Source: Methylomonas rosea (GTDB taxonomy: Bacteria; Pseudomonadota; Gammaproteobacteria; Methylococcales; Methylomonadaceae). Taken from it: a stretch of DNA of 64,000 bases. Positions 8,327-16,979 of the stretch are shown here, one piece after another. Location of the stretch: positions 28,290 to 92,289 of the forward strand of contig NZ_JANIBL010000010.1 of NCBI RefSeq assembly GCF_024505055.1, in the 5' to 3' direction. The notes beneath the pieces were generated by a model. That model saw only the letters and a list, made by a program, of their open reading frames with translations. It was not told the DNA's origin and made no database searches. The translations under genes were made by a program, and so were the position numbers. Numbering within the stretch: the stretch's first letter is position 1; each line of letters begins with the position of its first letter.

Positions 8327-11152
8327 TTACTCAAAATAGCTGGCTTTGCGATAGCCTTTCAGGTTGGTTTGCAGGAAGGTATCGACATTGTCGCCAAAGC
8401 TGGACAGACCTTTCAGTTCCAACTGTACGAAAAACGCGGTTTCCGGCTTGGTGCTAGGATCGATAAAAGCGATGGTATTGGCACCGTTGATAAAGCGTCT
8501 ACCCAGAATACGGAAGCGCCAGCAACAGTTTTCCCGTTCCACACCAATGAAACTTTCCGTGGTTTTGTCGAAATTCAAAGAATACTGCCAACGACCGAAG
8601 CCATACCATTCACCAAACAAAGGTAAGCGGAACGACACGTCGGTTTGCGAGATGGTTTGTAAACTATCCAAGGGATTGCGACGGTAGCGATAGCCCAGGT
8701 TAACAATCTGGTTCGGCTGCATATTGTATTTTAATGCCACTTGGCCGCGCGCGAAGCCGTTAGCTTCCGGATCCCATTGGGTACCGGTCATATAAGACCA
8801 ATGTTTGCTGAATTGGCCGCTCAGCTCGCCGACGAAATTCGAGGTATTACTGGTTTCGGTAGGCTGTCCAGGCATCGTTACCGTTCTGTCCTGGAAATAC
8901 ATAATCTGTCCCAGACTGACCTTTAAAGGTTCCAAGCCGGTATTAGAATCGATAAACCGTGAAACGGTCGCCAATGTGACCTGATTGGCATCCTGAACCC
9001 TGTCCCCGCCGGCAAAGCGGTTTTCCCTAAACAAGCTGTAAAAGTTGGTATCGTACAAAGCGGTATCGAAAACCGGAATATTGCTTTGATCCTTGCGCGG
9101 GATATACAGGTAAAAAGCCTGCGGCTCCAAGGTATGCAGATACTGCGAACCACCGAAGTTAAGGTCTTTTTCGAAATTCATACCGCTGCTAACCGAGAAG
9201 ATCGGCAAGGTCCGGCTGATAGTGCTGGGCTGACCGGCTAAGGTTTGGTTGCTTAACTGATACTGCGTGTATTGACCGGTGATTCTCGGGATGAAATATC
9301 CGGCGCTACTTTCCAACGGCAAACTGAGTGAAGGCGCAATATTGATGCGCTGACCATTAACCAAATCGGTGTGATAGAAATGGGTGAACTCGTTATTCAT
9401 CGCCAGCGTGACCGGCAAGCCTTCAAACGCCCGGGCCACGTTGAAATTGACGCGAGGCAGCATATCGTAAGGCATGGCCGCATCGGGAATGGTTTTATCC
9501 ACCGATTGGTAATGGTATGCGCCAACCGACAGGCCTACGCCGGTGCCGGCAACAGCACCGCCGTAACTCAGCAACGCAGTACTGGGCAAATAACTGGTAT
9601 TTTGGAAGCCCAGCGCATTGTTTAAGTCATTGAAATAGGTTTTGTCGGACACATAGTTCAAATCCAGCAAGGAGCTCAAACCCGGCAATAAGCTGGTCTG
9701 ATCTTTCCAACTCGCCGAGTAACGGGCCTTGTTGACCAATTGGTCGTTGGGCATATATTCTGCAGAAAATGTACCTCGGGACATATCGGTCAGATAGCGG
9801 AACTTATTGCGCAATTGCTCGCCACGCTTACTCATGTAACGCGGCGTGACGATATCGTCGAAGTTGGGGGCGATATTCCAATAAAACGGCACGGAAACGT
9901 CAAAACCATTCCGTTGCGTACTACCCCAAGTTGGCGCCAATAAACCCGACAAACGCCGATTATCGGTAGGAAAGGAAATATACGGCGTGTACAACACCGG
10001 TACGCCTTTAAATTCCAGCCAGGCGTTTTTCGCTGAACCTTGCCCGCTGTCCCGGTTAATTTTCATCCGCGAAGCATGCACGATCCAATCCTGATTGCCC
10101 GGCGCACAACTGGTAAAAGCGGCGTCGTTATAACGGGACAAGCCTTTACTCTCGCGATAAACCACCTCGGCGTTGCCGCGAAACGGCGCCTCCGCGACGA
10201 TGAATTGCGCCTTCCGCAAGCGCGCTTCGTCTTTACCAAGACTCAAGGAGGCGGTCTCGCTGGAGAACGCCAACTGATCTTCGCTGTACAACACGCTGCC
10301 TTGTGCGTCCAGAGTCTCCGCAACCGTATCGTAACTAGCCTTGTCTGCGATCAAATGCTGATCGGCGCGCACCATATCGACGTTACCGGCAAAATTAAGT
10401 ACTTCGCCGTCGAACACTTCCGAAAAGTCGGCATTGATATCGGTCGTCGCCGCATCGCGAACCTCGGCGGAGGTAGCTCTGATTTTGCGTTTTTTCGCGC
10501 CCCACACTTCGCAGCTTTGCCAAGGATCTTTATCGAATTCGGCCCGTAAGGTTTGAAAATCCCGCTCCTGTTTGCGATCAAAGGTAGGCGTAAACAAATA
10601 CGAACCGGACTCTTCGCTGCCGCCACCTTCGGCCACGACATGGGCCTCGCCTTTCGGATCGGCTCCTACCAAATTACAATTCCAGCCGCTCTTGTCATCC
10701 CCGGTTTTACAGGTCCAGCCAGGCACTTTGCCGCTGTTGGCATTGGCTGTCTCGGTCTTGGTCTCGACTTTTTCCAGCACCGGTTTTTGATTTTCAGTTA
10801 CTTTAACCCGCAATTTTTGCGGCTCGGCCACGGCTTTTTCCACCACCTTTTCGACCACATTAATTTTTTCCGGCTCCGGCTCTGGCTTAACCGCTTGCTG
10901 AACGGGTGCGGGCACGACCGTAGCGGGCGGCTGCGCGACCGTTTCCGGCGGCGCGGGCTTGGCTTGCGCCGGTGGAGTAGGTTTAATCACTTGCGGCTGA
11001 GCTGTGAGCTCATTGCCTGCGGGTGTTTGATTCAGACAGGTCCATTCGCCATTTTTGGTTTGTTCACAATTCCACGCCGCATTATTGGCAGCAGAGGCGA
11101 CGCCCGTAAAAAACAATAATGCTGAAGAAATTGTATAAAACCGATAATTCAT
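8327..11152 (-). CDS. lptD: LPS-assembly outer-membrane protein LptD
   Basis: LptD forms with LptE the outer-membrane translocon that places lipopolysaccharide on the cell surface. It is long (941 residues against 784 in E. coli). Order: signal peptide (1-21), a WNC...WTC motif, a Pro/Lys/Glu-rich linker (about 45-135), a second WTC...WNC motif, the OstA/LptA-like jellyroll (about 235-345), then the beta-barrel. The adjacent cysteine pair C876-C877 (ENCCWRF) matches the C724-C725 pair used for disulfide maturation in E. coli. First gene of the lptD-surA operon and divergent from amgK. Confidence 0.96.
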   Translation of the reverse strand: MNYRFYTISSALLFFTGVASAANNAAWNCEQTKNGEWTCLNQTPAGNELTAQPQVIKPTPPAQAKPAPPETVAQPPATVVPAPVQQAVKPEPEPEKINVVEKVVEKAVAEPQKLRVKVTENQKPVLEKVETKTETANANSGKVPGWTCKTGDDKSGWNCNLVGADPKGEAHVVAEGGGSEESGSYLFTPTFDRKQERDFQTLRAEFDKDPWQSCEVWGAKKRKIRATSAEVRDAATTDINADFSEVFDGEVLNFAGNVDMVRADQHLIADKASYDTVAETLDAQGSVLYSEDQLAFSSETASLSLGKDEARLRKAQFIVAEAPFRGNAEVVYRESKGLSRYNDAAFTSCAPGNQDWIVHASRMKINRDSGQGSAKNAWLEFKGVPVLYTPYISFPTDNRRLSGLLAPTWGSTQRNGFDVSVPFYWNIAPNFDDIVTPRYMSKRGEQLRNKFRYLTDMSRGTFSAEYMPNDQLVNKARYSASWKDQTSLLPGLSSLLDLNYVSDKTYFNDLNNALGFQNTSYLPSTALLSYGGAVAGTGVGLSVGAYHYQSVDKTIPDAAMPYDMLPRVNFNVARAFEGLPVTLAMNNEFTHFYHTDLVNGQRINIAPSLSLPLESSAGYFIPRITGQYTQYQLSNQTLAGQPSTISRTLPIFSVSSGMNFEKDLNFGGSQYLHTLEPQAFYLYIPRKDQSNIPVFDTALYDTNFYSLFRENRFAGGDRVQDANQVTLATVSRFIDSNTGLEPLKVSLGQIMYFQDRTVTMPGQPTETSNTSNFVGELSGQFSKHWSYMTGTQWDPEANGFARGQVALKYNMQPNQIVNLGYRYRRNPLDSLQTISQTDVSFRLPLFGEWYGFGRWQYSLNFDKTTESFIGVERENCCWRFRILGRRFINGANTIAFIDPSTKPETAFFVQLELKGLSSFGDNVDTFLQTNLKGYRKASYFE

Positions 11153-11173
11153 GTCTTGGCGAATGCAGCTAAA

Positions 11174-11204
11174 TTGACTTAGCGGAATGGAAATCGAATA
11201 AAAT
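11174..11204 (+). promoter_or_regulatory. Possible sigma-70 promoter for amgK-murU
   Basis: TTGACT at 11174-11179 and TAAAAT at 11199-11204 lie 44 nt before the amgK ATG. The 19-bp spacer is longer than ideal, so the call is tentative. The same 95-bp region must also hold the lptD promoter on the other strand. Confidence 0.35.
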
Positions 11205-11247
11205 GCTTCCCATCATTTTACCTTAGGTTGACCCGCAATTAATAAAA

Positions 11248-12249
11248 ATGTACGTTTCCAGCTCAGACCGCCGCTTGGCGGAGCTTGTCGATTGGCTCAA
11301 TAACGACGTCGCGCTTGATATACAGCAAATTACCCCGGCTTCCAGCGACGCCAGCTTCAGGCGGTATTTCCGAGTTGAGCACCGCGACGGCTGTCACATT
11401 GCCATGGACGCGCCGCCGGACAAGGAAAATACCGAGCCGTTCGTACGCGTCGCCGGGCTTCTGAAACCAAGTGACATCCATATCCCGAACATCTATCAAC
11501 AGAACAGTCGCCAAGGTTTTCTGTTGCTGGAAGACTTGGGCTCAACGAGTTTTCTCGACCGCTTACAAACCGGCGACGCCGAACTGCTGTATAGCCAGGC
11601 CATGGACAGCTTGTTCAAACTACAAACCGGCGTAAATCCGCTTGATTGCGGCTTACCGGCTTACGACAGCGCCCTTCTGCTCCGCGAGCTAGCTATTTTT
11701 TACGAATGGTTTTTGGAAAAACTGCTGGGCATTGCGATTCCAAATACGCTCGCGACACTCCTCAACAACATTCTGATCGCTTCGGCGCTCGAACAACCGC
11801 AAGTCTGCGTACATCGGGATTTCCACTCGCGCAACCTGATGGTGTTGGAACACGACTCACCGGGGGTTATCGACTTTCAAGACGCGGTGGTTGGTCCGAT
11901 CAGCTACGATTTGGTATCGCTGCTGCGTGACTGTTACATCGCTTGGCCGGACCAACAAGTCATCAGCTGGGCTAGGGATTATCACCAACGCCTCTGTGCG
12001 GCCGGATTGGTTGAGGCCGATTTCAAGCAATTCAAACGCTGGTTCGACCTGATGGGCATGCAACGCCACCTGAAAGCGGTCGGCATTTTCGCCAGACTGC
12101 ATCTGCGCGACGGCAAATCCAATTATCTGACCGACATCCCGCGCACTTTGGCTTACATCTCCGGGGTTTGCGATATTTACCCCGAGCTCGCCGAGATGCG
12201 GCAGTTTCTGCGAGAACAGGTAATGCCGGCTTACCGAGTATCCGCATGA
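11248..12249 (+). CDS. amgK: N-acetylmuramate/N-acetylglucosamine 1-kinase AmgK
   Basis: A 333-residue aminoglycoside-phosphotransferase-fold kinase. AmgK phosphorylates recycled MurNAc (and GlcNAc) at the anomeric carbon, the first step of the cell-wall recycling route that bypasses MurA. Catalytic motifs are HRDFHSRN (H189, D191) and VIDFQDAVVGP. The assignment from the general APH family rests on the 4-nt overlap (ATGA) with the MurU-type nucleotidyltransferase downstream, the usual arrangement in Pseudomonas and many other Gram-negatives. Confidence 0.9.
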   Translation: MYVSSSDRRLAELVDWLNNDVALDIQQITPASSDASFRRYFRVEHRDGCHIAMDAPPDKENTEPFVRVAGLLKPSDIHIPNIYQQNSRQGFLLLEDLGSTSFLDRLQTGDAELLYSQAMDSLFKLQTGVNPLDCGLPAYDSALLLRELAIFYEWFLEKLLGIAIPNTLATLLNNILIASALEQPQVCVHRDFHSRNLMVLEHDSPGVIDFQDAVVGPISYDLVSLLRDCYIAWPDQQVISWARDYHQRLCAAGLVEADFKQFKRWFDLMGMQRHLKAVGIFARLHLRDGKSNYLTDIPRTLAYISGVCDIYPELAEMRQFLREQVMPAYRVSA

Positions 12250-12944
12250 AGGCCATGATTTTAGCGGCCGGACGTGGCGAAAGAATGCGGCCTTTAACCG
12301 ACCACACCCCCAAACCCTTACTGAAAGCCGCCGGTAAGGCGCTGATCGAATACACCATAGAAAATCTGGCTAACGCCGGCTTTGGCGAAATTGTCATCAA
12401 CATCGCCCATCTAGGCGAGCAGATTAAAGACTACTGCGAAAGCGGTAAGCGCTGGAATGTATCGATTGTGTATTCTGATGAAGGCGAAACCGCACTGGAA
12501 ACCGCCGGCGGCATTGCCAAGGCCCTGCCTTTGTTGGGCGACGAGCCGTTCCTGGTACTTAACGCCGACATTATTTGCGATTATCCCTTGACCAACCTGC
12601 GGACCAGAGCCATTGATCTCGCCCATCTGGTGATGATAAACAATCCGCCGCATCATCCGGAAGGCGATTTTTCGCTGAATGCCGACGGTTTATTGGCGGA
12701 ACAAGGTTTGAACAAACTGACCTTCAGCGGTATCGGCGTTTATCACCCCAAGCTGTTTGCAAACATCCCCGCCGCCCCGTTAAAACTAAGACCGGTGTTA
12801 AACCGTGCCATGCAAGAACATCGGATTAGCGGCGAGAAATTTTCCGGCTTGTGGATGGACATAGGCACGCCGGAACGCTTGGCTGAACTGGGTAAACAAT
12901 ATGCTCGCGACACGAGCAGACATACCGAGGATGTCGCTAATTAG
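12246..12944 (+). CDS. murU: N-acetylmuramate-1-phosphate uridylyltransferase MurU
   Basis: A 232-residue nucleotidyltransferase making UDP-MurNAc from MurNAc-1-phosphate. The N-terminus shows the nucleotide-binding signature LAAGRGERMRPLT..TPKPL; metal-binding acidic residues lie in LNADI and LWMDIGTPERL. I start at ATG 12246, which overlaps the amgK stop; an in-frame start further upstream would lie deep inside amgK. Its stop overlaps that of the convergent hemJ gene by 4 nt. Confidence 0.92.
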   Translation: MKAMILAAGRGERMRPLTDHTPKPLLKAAGKALIEYTIENLANAGFGEIVINIAHLGEQIKDYCESGKRWNVSIVYSDEGETALETAGGIAKALPLLGDEPFLVLNADIICDYPLTNLRTRAIDLAHLVMINNPPHHPEGDFSLNADGLLAEQGLNKLTFSGIGVYHPKLFANIPAAPLKLRPVLNRAMQEHRISGEKFSGLWMDIGTPERLAELGKQYARDTSRHTEDVAN

Positions 12945-13366
12945 AATGGCTTGACGACAGCCAGCAAGACTATGGCGACCAAGAACAATACCGGAATCTC
13001 GTTAATCCAGCGGAAATACACATGCGAATGCCGGTTGCGATCATGCTTGAAATCCAGCAACCACTTGCCGCAAAACAAATGGTAAACCACCAGCAAGCCC
13101 AACAACCCCAACTTTAGATGCAGCCAACCACTGGCGGAATAAAGCATCCAGGCGTAATCGCCTAACATCCAAACACCAAAGATGAAGGTGACAATCATAC
13201 CCGGCGTCATGATGCCGTAGTACAGCTTGCGTTCCATCACCTTGAAACGTTCGTTGCTAATACTGTCGTCACTCATTGCGTGATAAACAAATAATCTTGG
13301 CAAATAAAACAGACCGGCGAACCAGGTCACCATAAAAATCAAATGTAAGGCTTTTAACCAGAGCAT
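12941..13366 (-). CDS. hemJ: Protoporphyrinogen IX oxidase HemJ
   Basis: A 141-residue integral membrane protein with four predicted helices (about 2-24, 50-70, 80-100, 120-140). It matches the HemJ family, which oxidises protoporphyrinogen IX in haem synthesis in bacteria lacking HemG/HemY. Hallmarks are LHLIFMVTWFAGLFYLPRLF with the conserved early His, and the later MTPGM and WLHLKL segments. No other haem genes are adjacent. Its stop overlaps the convergent murU stop. Confidence 0.93.
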   Translation of the reverse strand: MLWLKALHLIFMVTWFAGLFYLPRLFVYHAMSDDSISNERFKVMERKLYYGIMTPGMIVTFIFGVWMLGDYAWMLYSASGWLHLKLGLLGLLVVYHLFCGKWLLDFKHDRNRHSHVYFRWINEIPVLFLVAIVLLAVVKPF

Positions 13367-13383
13367 GAGGTTCCAGGGGCTAA

Positions 13384-13836
13384 CTAACGTAAAATTTCGG
13401 TGGTCACCGGCGCGGGCATAACCGGTAGAGCGGCGGGAGGCGCGACAATCAGCACCCGATTATTGCTTTGCTGCGCCTGTCTTTCCAAGGCTGCCGCCTG
13501 GCGTTGTTCCGCTTCGACTTGCTGCTGCTGCGCGATCGCGCTTTGCTTTAGAGCATTTGTCGATTCGGTTTGATTTTTCAGTATCGCATCGCGTCTTTCC
13601 GCTTCCTGCTTTGCTACTTTGGCGGCTTCCTGTTCGTTTTGCAGGGCTTCCAGCTTCGCTTTGGCCGCCGCTTCTTGGGCTTCATTGGCTTGAATATCCA
13701 ACTGCACGGTTTTGTCGCTGGTTTGGCAAGGCTTGGCCTGATAAACGGTTTTACTGTCCTTACCAATACATTTGAATACTTCCGCGCTTGCCGAGTGAAA
13801 ACTCAGAACCATCGCCAGCAAAATTAACACCCTCAT
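13384..13836 (-). CDS. DUF4124-type periplasmic protein with coiled coil
   Basis: A 150-residue secreted protein of unknown function. The start at 13836 is supported by a GAGG ribosome site and gives a signal peptide ending around FHSASA. The mature N-terminus (EVFKCIGKDSKTVYQAKPCQ) is the DUF4124 module, with two cysteines that may form a disulfide. A charged Ala/Gln/Glu-rich stretch (about 50-125) predicts a coiled coil, then a Pro-rich tail. It follows hemJ by 17 nt on the same strand. Confidence 0.8.
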   Translation of the reverse strand: MRVLILLAMVLSFHSASAEVFKCIGKDSKTVYQAKPCQTSDKTVQLDIQANEAQEAAAKAKLEALQNEQEAAKVAKQEAERRDAILKNQTESTNALKQSAIAQQQQVEAEQRQAAALERQAQQSNNRVLIVAPPAALPVMPAPVTTEILR

Positions 13837-13963
13837 CGCACACCTCGCCAAAACAGCATTTGCCCGGGCCATAGTTTAGGGTAAAAATCGGGTCTGTTTT
13901 CAATAGTTCGGAAAAATGCCCTCGCTAAAACAGACTAGGCAATTTTCCAGGCGGTCAAACCGT

Positions 13964-14341
13964 TTAGGTCCCCAGGTCTTGCTCGGTCATTTCCGCCAAC
14001 GCATCGCGATGTTCGCGGCGAATCAGCATCAAGTTTCTGGCGTACACAAAAGTGCCTGGTAGCTGTCCTATGATGATGACAGGATCGACTCGGTGGATGC
14101 CGTAAGCCAACACGATAACACCGCCCGACAGACTGAAATACCAGAAACTCACAGGAATCATGCTCTTCTGGTGCCGCTCGCTGTGTATCCATTGCACGAT
14201 AAAACGCATCATGAACAAGGCCTGCCCTACCAAACCGATAGTCAGCCAAATGATGTCATTCGAGTCCATCATCGATAAATGGTGCTGCCATTTATCGGCC
14301 AAATGCGTAAAAAAATAAACGATACCACTTTCATTTTCCAT
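13964..14341 (-). CDS. LAB_N domain membrane protein (lipid-A-disaccharide synthase N-terminal-like)
   Basis: A 125-residue protein with three predicted membrane helices (about 28-48, 62-82, 85-105) and the segment GQALFMMRFIVQWIHSERH...PVSFWYFSL typical of the LAB_N family. The family takes its name from the N-terminus of some LpxB proteins but occurs alone beside lipid-A or polyprenyl-phosphate glycosyltransferases. Here it is third in a leftward set with a GT2 and an ArnT-like enzyme. Its exact role (accessory subunit or flippase) is not known to me. Confidence 0.85.
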   Translation of the reverse strand: MENESGIVYFFTHLADKWQHHLSMMDSNDIIWLTIGLVGQALFMMRFIVQWIHSERHQKSMIPVSFWYFSLSGGVIVLAYGIHRVDPVIIIGQLPGTFVYARNLMLIRREHRDALAEMTEQDLGT

Positions 14342-14392
14342 AATTAACGACTCCTAAAATGCGTAGTGGAACGATCCGATTGCATGCAGCGC

Positions 14393-15118
14393 TTAACCAC
14401 GCTGAATCTCGCTGACAATCGGCAGGCTATGGCGTTTTTTCAACCAAACCACGCCCAGCAAATCGACGATGCCGACCAAGGCCCGATCCAAGGTTCCGTA
14501 TTTCGACGTGCCGAAATTTCTCGGCCTATGATTCACTTTCACCGAAATGACATGCCCGCCCGCCATTCTGATTAACGCCGGCAAGAACCGATGGATATGA
14601 TCGAAATACGGCAAAGCCAAAAACTTATCGCGCAAAAATAACTTCAAGCCGCAACCGGTATCCGGCGTGGCGTCATGCAAAATTGACTGCCGCACCGCGT
14701 TGGCAAATTTGGAGGAGAACTTCCGCCAACCCGTATCGTTTCGCTTATGCCGAAAACCGGCCAGCATCCACAATTGGCTGTCGTTTTGTGCATGCCAGGC
14801 CGCGACCAGATTGGGTATATCGGCCGGATCGTTCTGACCGTCGCCGTCCAAGGTGGCTATCCATGGATAGCGCGCCGCCGAGACACCGGTATGTACCGCG
14901 CGGCTTTGCCCGCAACTGCGCTGATGCGTCAACACTCGCAGTGTCGGATATTCCTGCATCGCACCTTGCAGTTTAACGCCGGTGTCATCGGTACTGCCGT
15001 CGTCCACAAAAATCATTTCATAGGCTTCCCCATCGCCCAGCGCGCGATGGATTTCCTCGATCAGCAATTCGACATTGTCCGTTTCATTGTGAACGGGGAC
15101 CACTACAGAAATCTTCAT
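14393..15118 (-). CDS. Family 2 glycosyltransferase (polyprenyl-phosphate sugar synthase type)
   Basis: A 241-residue GT-A-fold enzyme. Motifs: VVVPVHNETDNV, the FVDDGSTDDT nucleotide-binding site, the DGDGQND DXD-type metal site and GCGLKLFLRD. It resembles dolichol-phosphate mannose synthases and ArnC/GtrB-type enzymes that load a sugar on undecaprenyl phosphate, but lacks their usual pair of C-terminal membrane helices; only a weak hydrophobic stretch (GIVDLLGVVWL) is present. It probably supplies the lipid-linked sugar used by the ArnT-like transferase upstream in the same cluster. Confidence 0.88.
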   Translation of the reverse strand: MKISVVVPVHNETDNVELLIEEIHRALGDGEAYEMIFVDDGSTDDTGVKLQGAMQEYPTLRVLTHQRSCGQSRAVHTGVSAARYPWIATLDGDGQNDPADIPNLVAAWHAQNDSQLWMLAGFRHKRNDTGWRKFSSKFANAVRQSILHDATPDTGCGLKLFLRDKFLALPYFDHIHRFLPALIRMAGGHVISVKVNHRPRNFGTSKYGTLDRALVGIVDLLGVVWLKKRHSLPIVSEIQRG

Positions 15119-15194
15119 ATCTTGGTAAAAGTTGAAAAAGTTGTGAATTGTATCAAACGCTTATACACAGATAAGAAATTTGTACAGGTTTGAG

Positions 15195-16775
15195 TTATAG
15201 GGGCTTGACGTCAGCAGCCTGCCCCGCGCGCCGAAATACCAGCCAATATTCCCGGTGCGGCTGTAGGTATACGGCGTCGCTAGGCTTGTTTTTTTCCAGG
15301 GAAATCAGATAGCCGTCAGCGTGTTGTGCCGCCCAATCGGCAAGCCGTTCGCCAGGCATAACCGGCAGCGGCTGGGTTAAACGCCCCAAGAAATTGAATT
15401 GCCCTTGGTAATTGCCAACATAGACATAAGGGATGTGCTGTTCGTTATAGTTTTTTACCTGCATTGCCGCAGGCGCCAGGTTGTATGCCGGGCCGGCATA
15501 GCGGAAGAAAAATATAAATCCGACAAAAATCGCCGCCACCAATGCCGTGGATGCCGCTGCTATCGACAACCCGCGTTTAATCCAAACCGACAGCGCTAAA
15601 ATGATGGCAATAGCCAGTACGCTCAAACCCCATGCAGGCTGCACAGTCTGGACCCAATTCAATTTCGACAAGCCCGGCACCTTGGGCAAATAAACTAAAA
15701 ATATCCCGATTGCGCCGAACAGCACCGGCAATAACCACTCTCCGGCTAACCTCGGCTTTTCTGCGTTTTGCCCCACCACCCTGGCTACCAACAACGCAAA
15801 GGCCGGTAACATCGGCATCAAATAATGAATCTGCTTGCTGGGCAACAAGGAAAACACCACAAAGGTTGATACCAGCCAAACCAGACAGAAACGCAGGCCG
15901 CAATCCTTAAAAAATCGGCTCCCGCGCAAACTGCCCCAGAAATGCGGCCAGAACAACCAGGGGAACAAAAACATCGGCAAAAAAGGCAGATACCAGAACA
16001 GTGACCGGGTATGGATTTTGGTGCTTACTGCGCGATCAGCGGTCTGATGCCACAGGATTGCGTTGGCATATTCCTCGCCACCGGCCATGGCCGCCGGAAT
16101 CGCCCAGACCAGCGCGATAGCGGCTCCGAGCAAGACTGCTACTAACAAACCGCCAAACCAGCGGGGGAAGACAATCTGACGCGGTGCCCAGACAGCTACC
16201 AAAGCCGCGGTTGGGATTAGATGCAATAAAACCACCGGCCCTTTGCTTAGAATGCCCAAGCCCATTGCTGCAGCAACCAATACCCAACCTTTACGTTCAG
16301 CTCCTTGCATAACTTCCAGCAGACCGAGCATTCCCAACAGCACCCAGCCGGTCAGCAGAATGTCAAACATGGTTGACGTGGCGAATAAAGTCCAGAGCAA
16401 GGTTGCCATCAGTATCCACGGCGCCCACAAAGCGGCTGCCGCCTGCTCCGGCCAAAGTTTTTCCGCCAATTTCCGCGTCAGCAAAAGATTTGCCAATGCT
16501 GCCAACGGCCCTACCAAACTCGGCCACCACTGATTGACGCCGAATACCCCCCAGCCGGCTTGAATCAACCAAAATAATAAAGGCGGTTTATGACTATAAG
16601 TTTCGCCATTCAAATACGGTACCAGAAAGTCGCCGCGCAGCCACATATCCCAAGCCACACTAAGATAGCGCGTTTCATCGATGGGTATTGGCGAGCGAAA
16701 ATAAACGGTTGCGGTCAGCAGCAGCCAAAGCGGCAGGATGCCCCAACGGTATATCAGTTTTTCGGGTATGGTCAT
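15195..16775 (-). CDS. ArnT-like (GT39/GT83) lipid A or polyprenyl-sugar glycosyltransferase
   Basis: A 526-residue polytopic membrane glycosyltransferase. The first periplasmic loop carries PIPIDETRYLSVAWDMW, the Asp/Glu site of the ArnT/PMT superfamily, and GETYSHKPPLLFWLI; about a dozen hydrophobic helices follow. ArnT adds aminoarabinose to lipid A; the donor here is unknown because no arnA/arnB genes are present. I prefer ATG 16775 over an in-frame TTG at 16814, since membrane insertion begins shortly after MTIPEKLIYRW. It heads the leftward cassette with the GT2 and LAB_N genes. Confidence 0.87.
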   Translation of the reverse strand: MTIPEKLIYRWGILPLWLLLTATVYFRSPIPIDETRYLSVAWDMWLRGDFLVPYLNGETYSHKPPLLFWLIQAGWGVFGVNQWWPSLVGPLAALANLLLTRKLAEKLWPEQAAAALWAPWILMATLLWTLFATSTMFDILLTGWVLLGMLGLLEVMQGAERKGWVLVAAAMGLGILSKGPVVLLHLIPTAALVAVWAPRQIVFPRWFGGLLVAVLLGAAIALVWAIPAAMAGGEEYANAILWHQTADRAVSTKIHTRSLFWYLPFLPMFLFPWLFWPHFWGSLRGSRFFKDCGLRFCLVWLVSTFVVFSLLPSKQIHYLMPMLPAFALLVARVVGQNAEKPRLAGEWLLPVLFGAIGIFLVYLPKVPGLSKLNWVQTVQPAWGLSVLAIAIILALSVWIKRGLSIAAASTALVAAIFVGFIFFFRYAGPAYNLAPAAMQVKNYNEQHIPYVYVGNYQGQFNFLGRLTQPLPVMPGERLADWAAQHADGYLISLEKNKPSDAVYLQPHREYWLVFRRAGQAADVKPL

Positions 16776-16979
16776 TGTTCTAGAAAATATCGATTCCGAC
16801 CACTGGACATCCAAGCGACCAGAATCACGCCAGCGTTATGCCAAAAGATTAAGCTAGTTTCATGCCAGCAACATTACAGACGGCAAAGCCCGAAACATCT
16901 CAAGTCGAAACCAAAAGGCAACAGGATCGGTTGAAACAAACCGCTGAGCAGGTTGAATTGCCCCACTTATCATAAGGAA

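Noticed and set aside
10553..11119. 188-residue open frame on + strand opposite lptD
   Set aside because: Exact antisense shadow of the low-complexity lptD N-terminus; no ribosome site and arginine/phenylalanine-rich nonsense composition.
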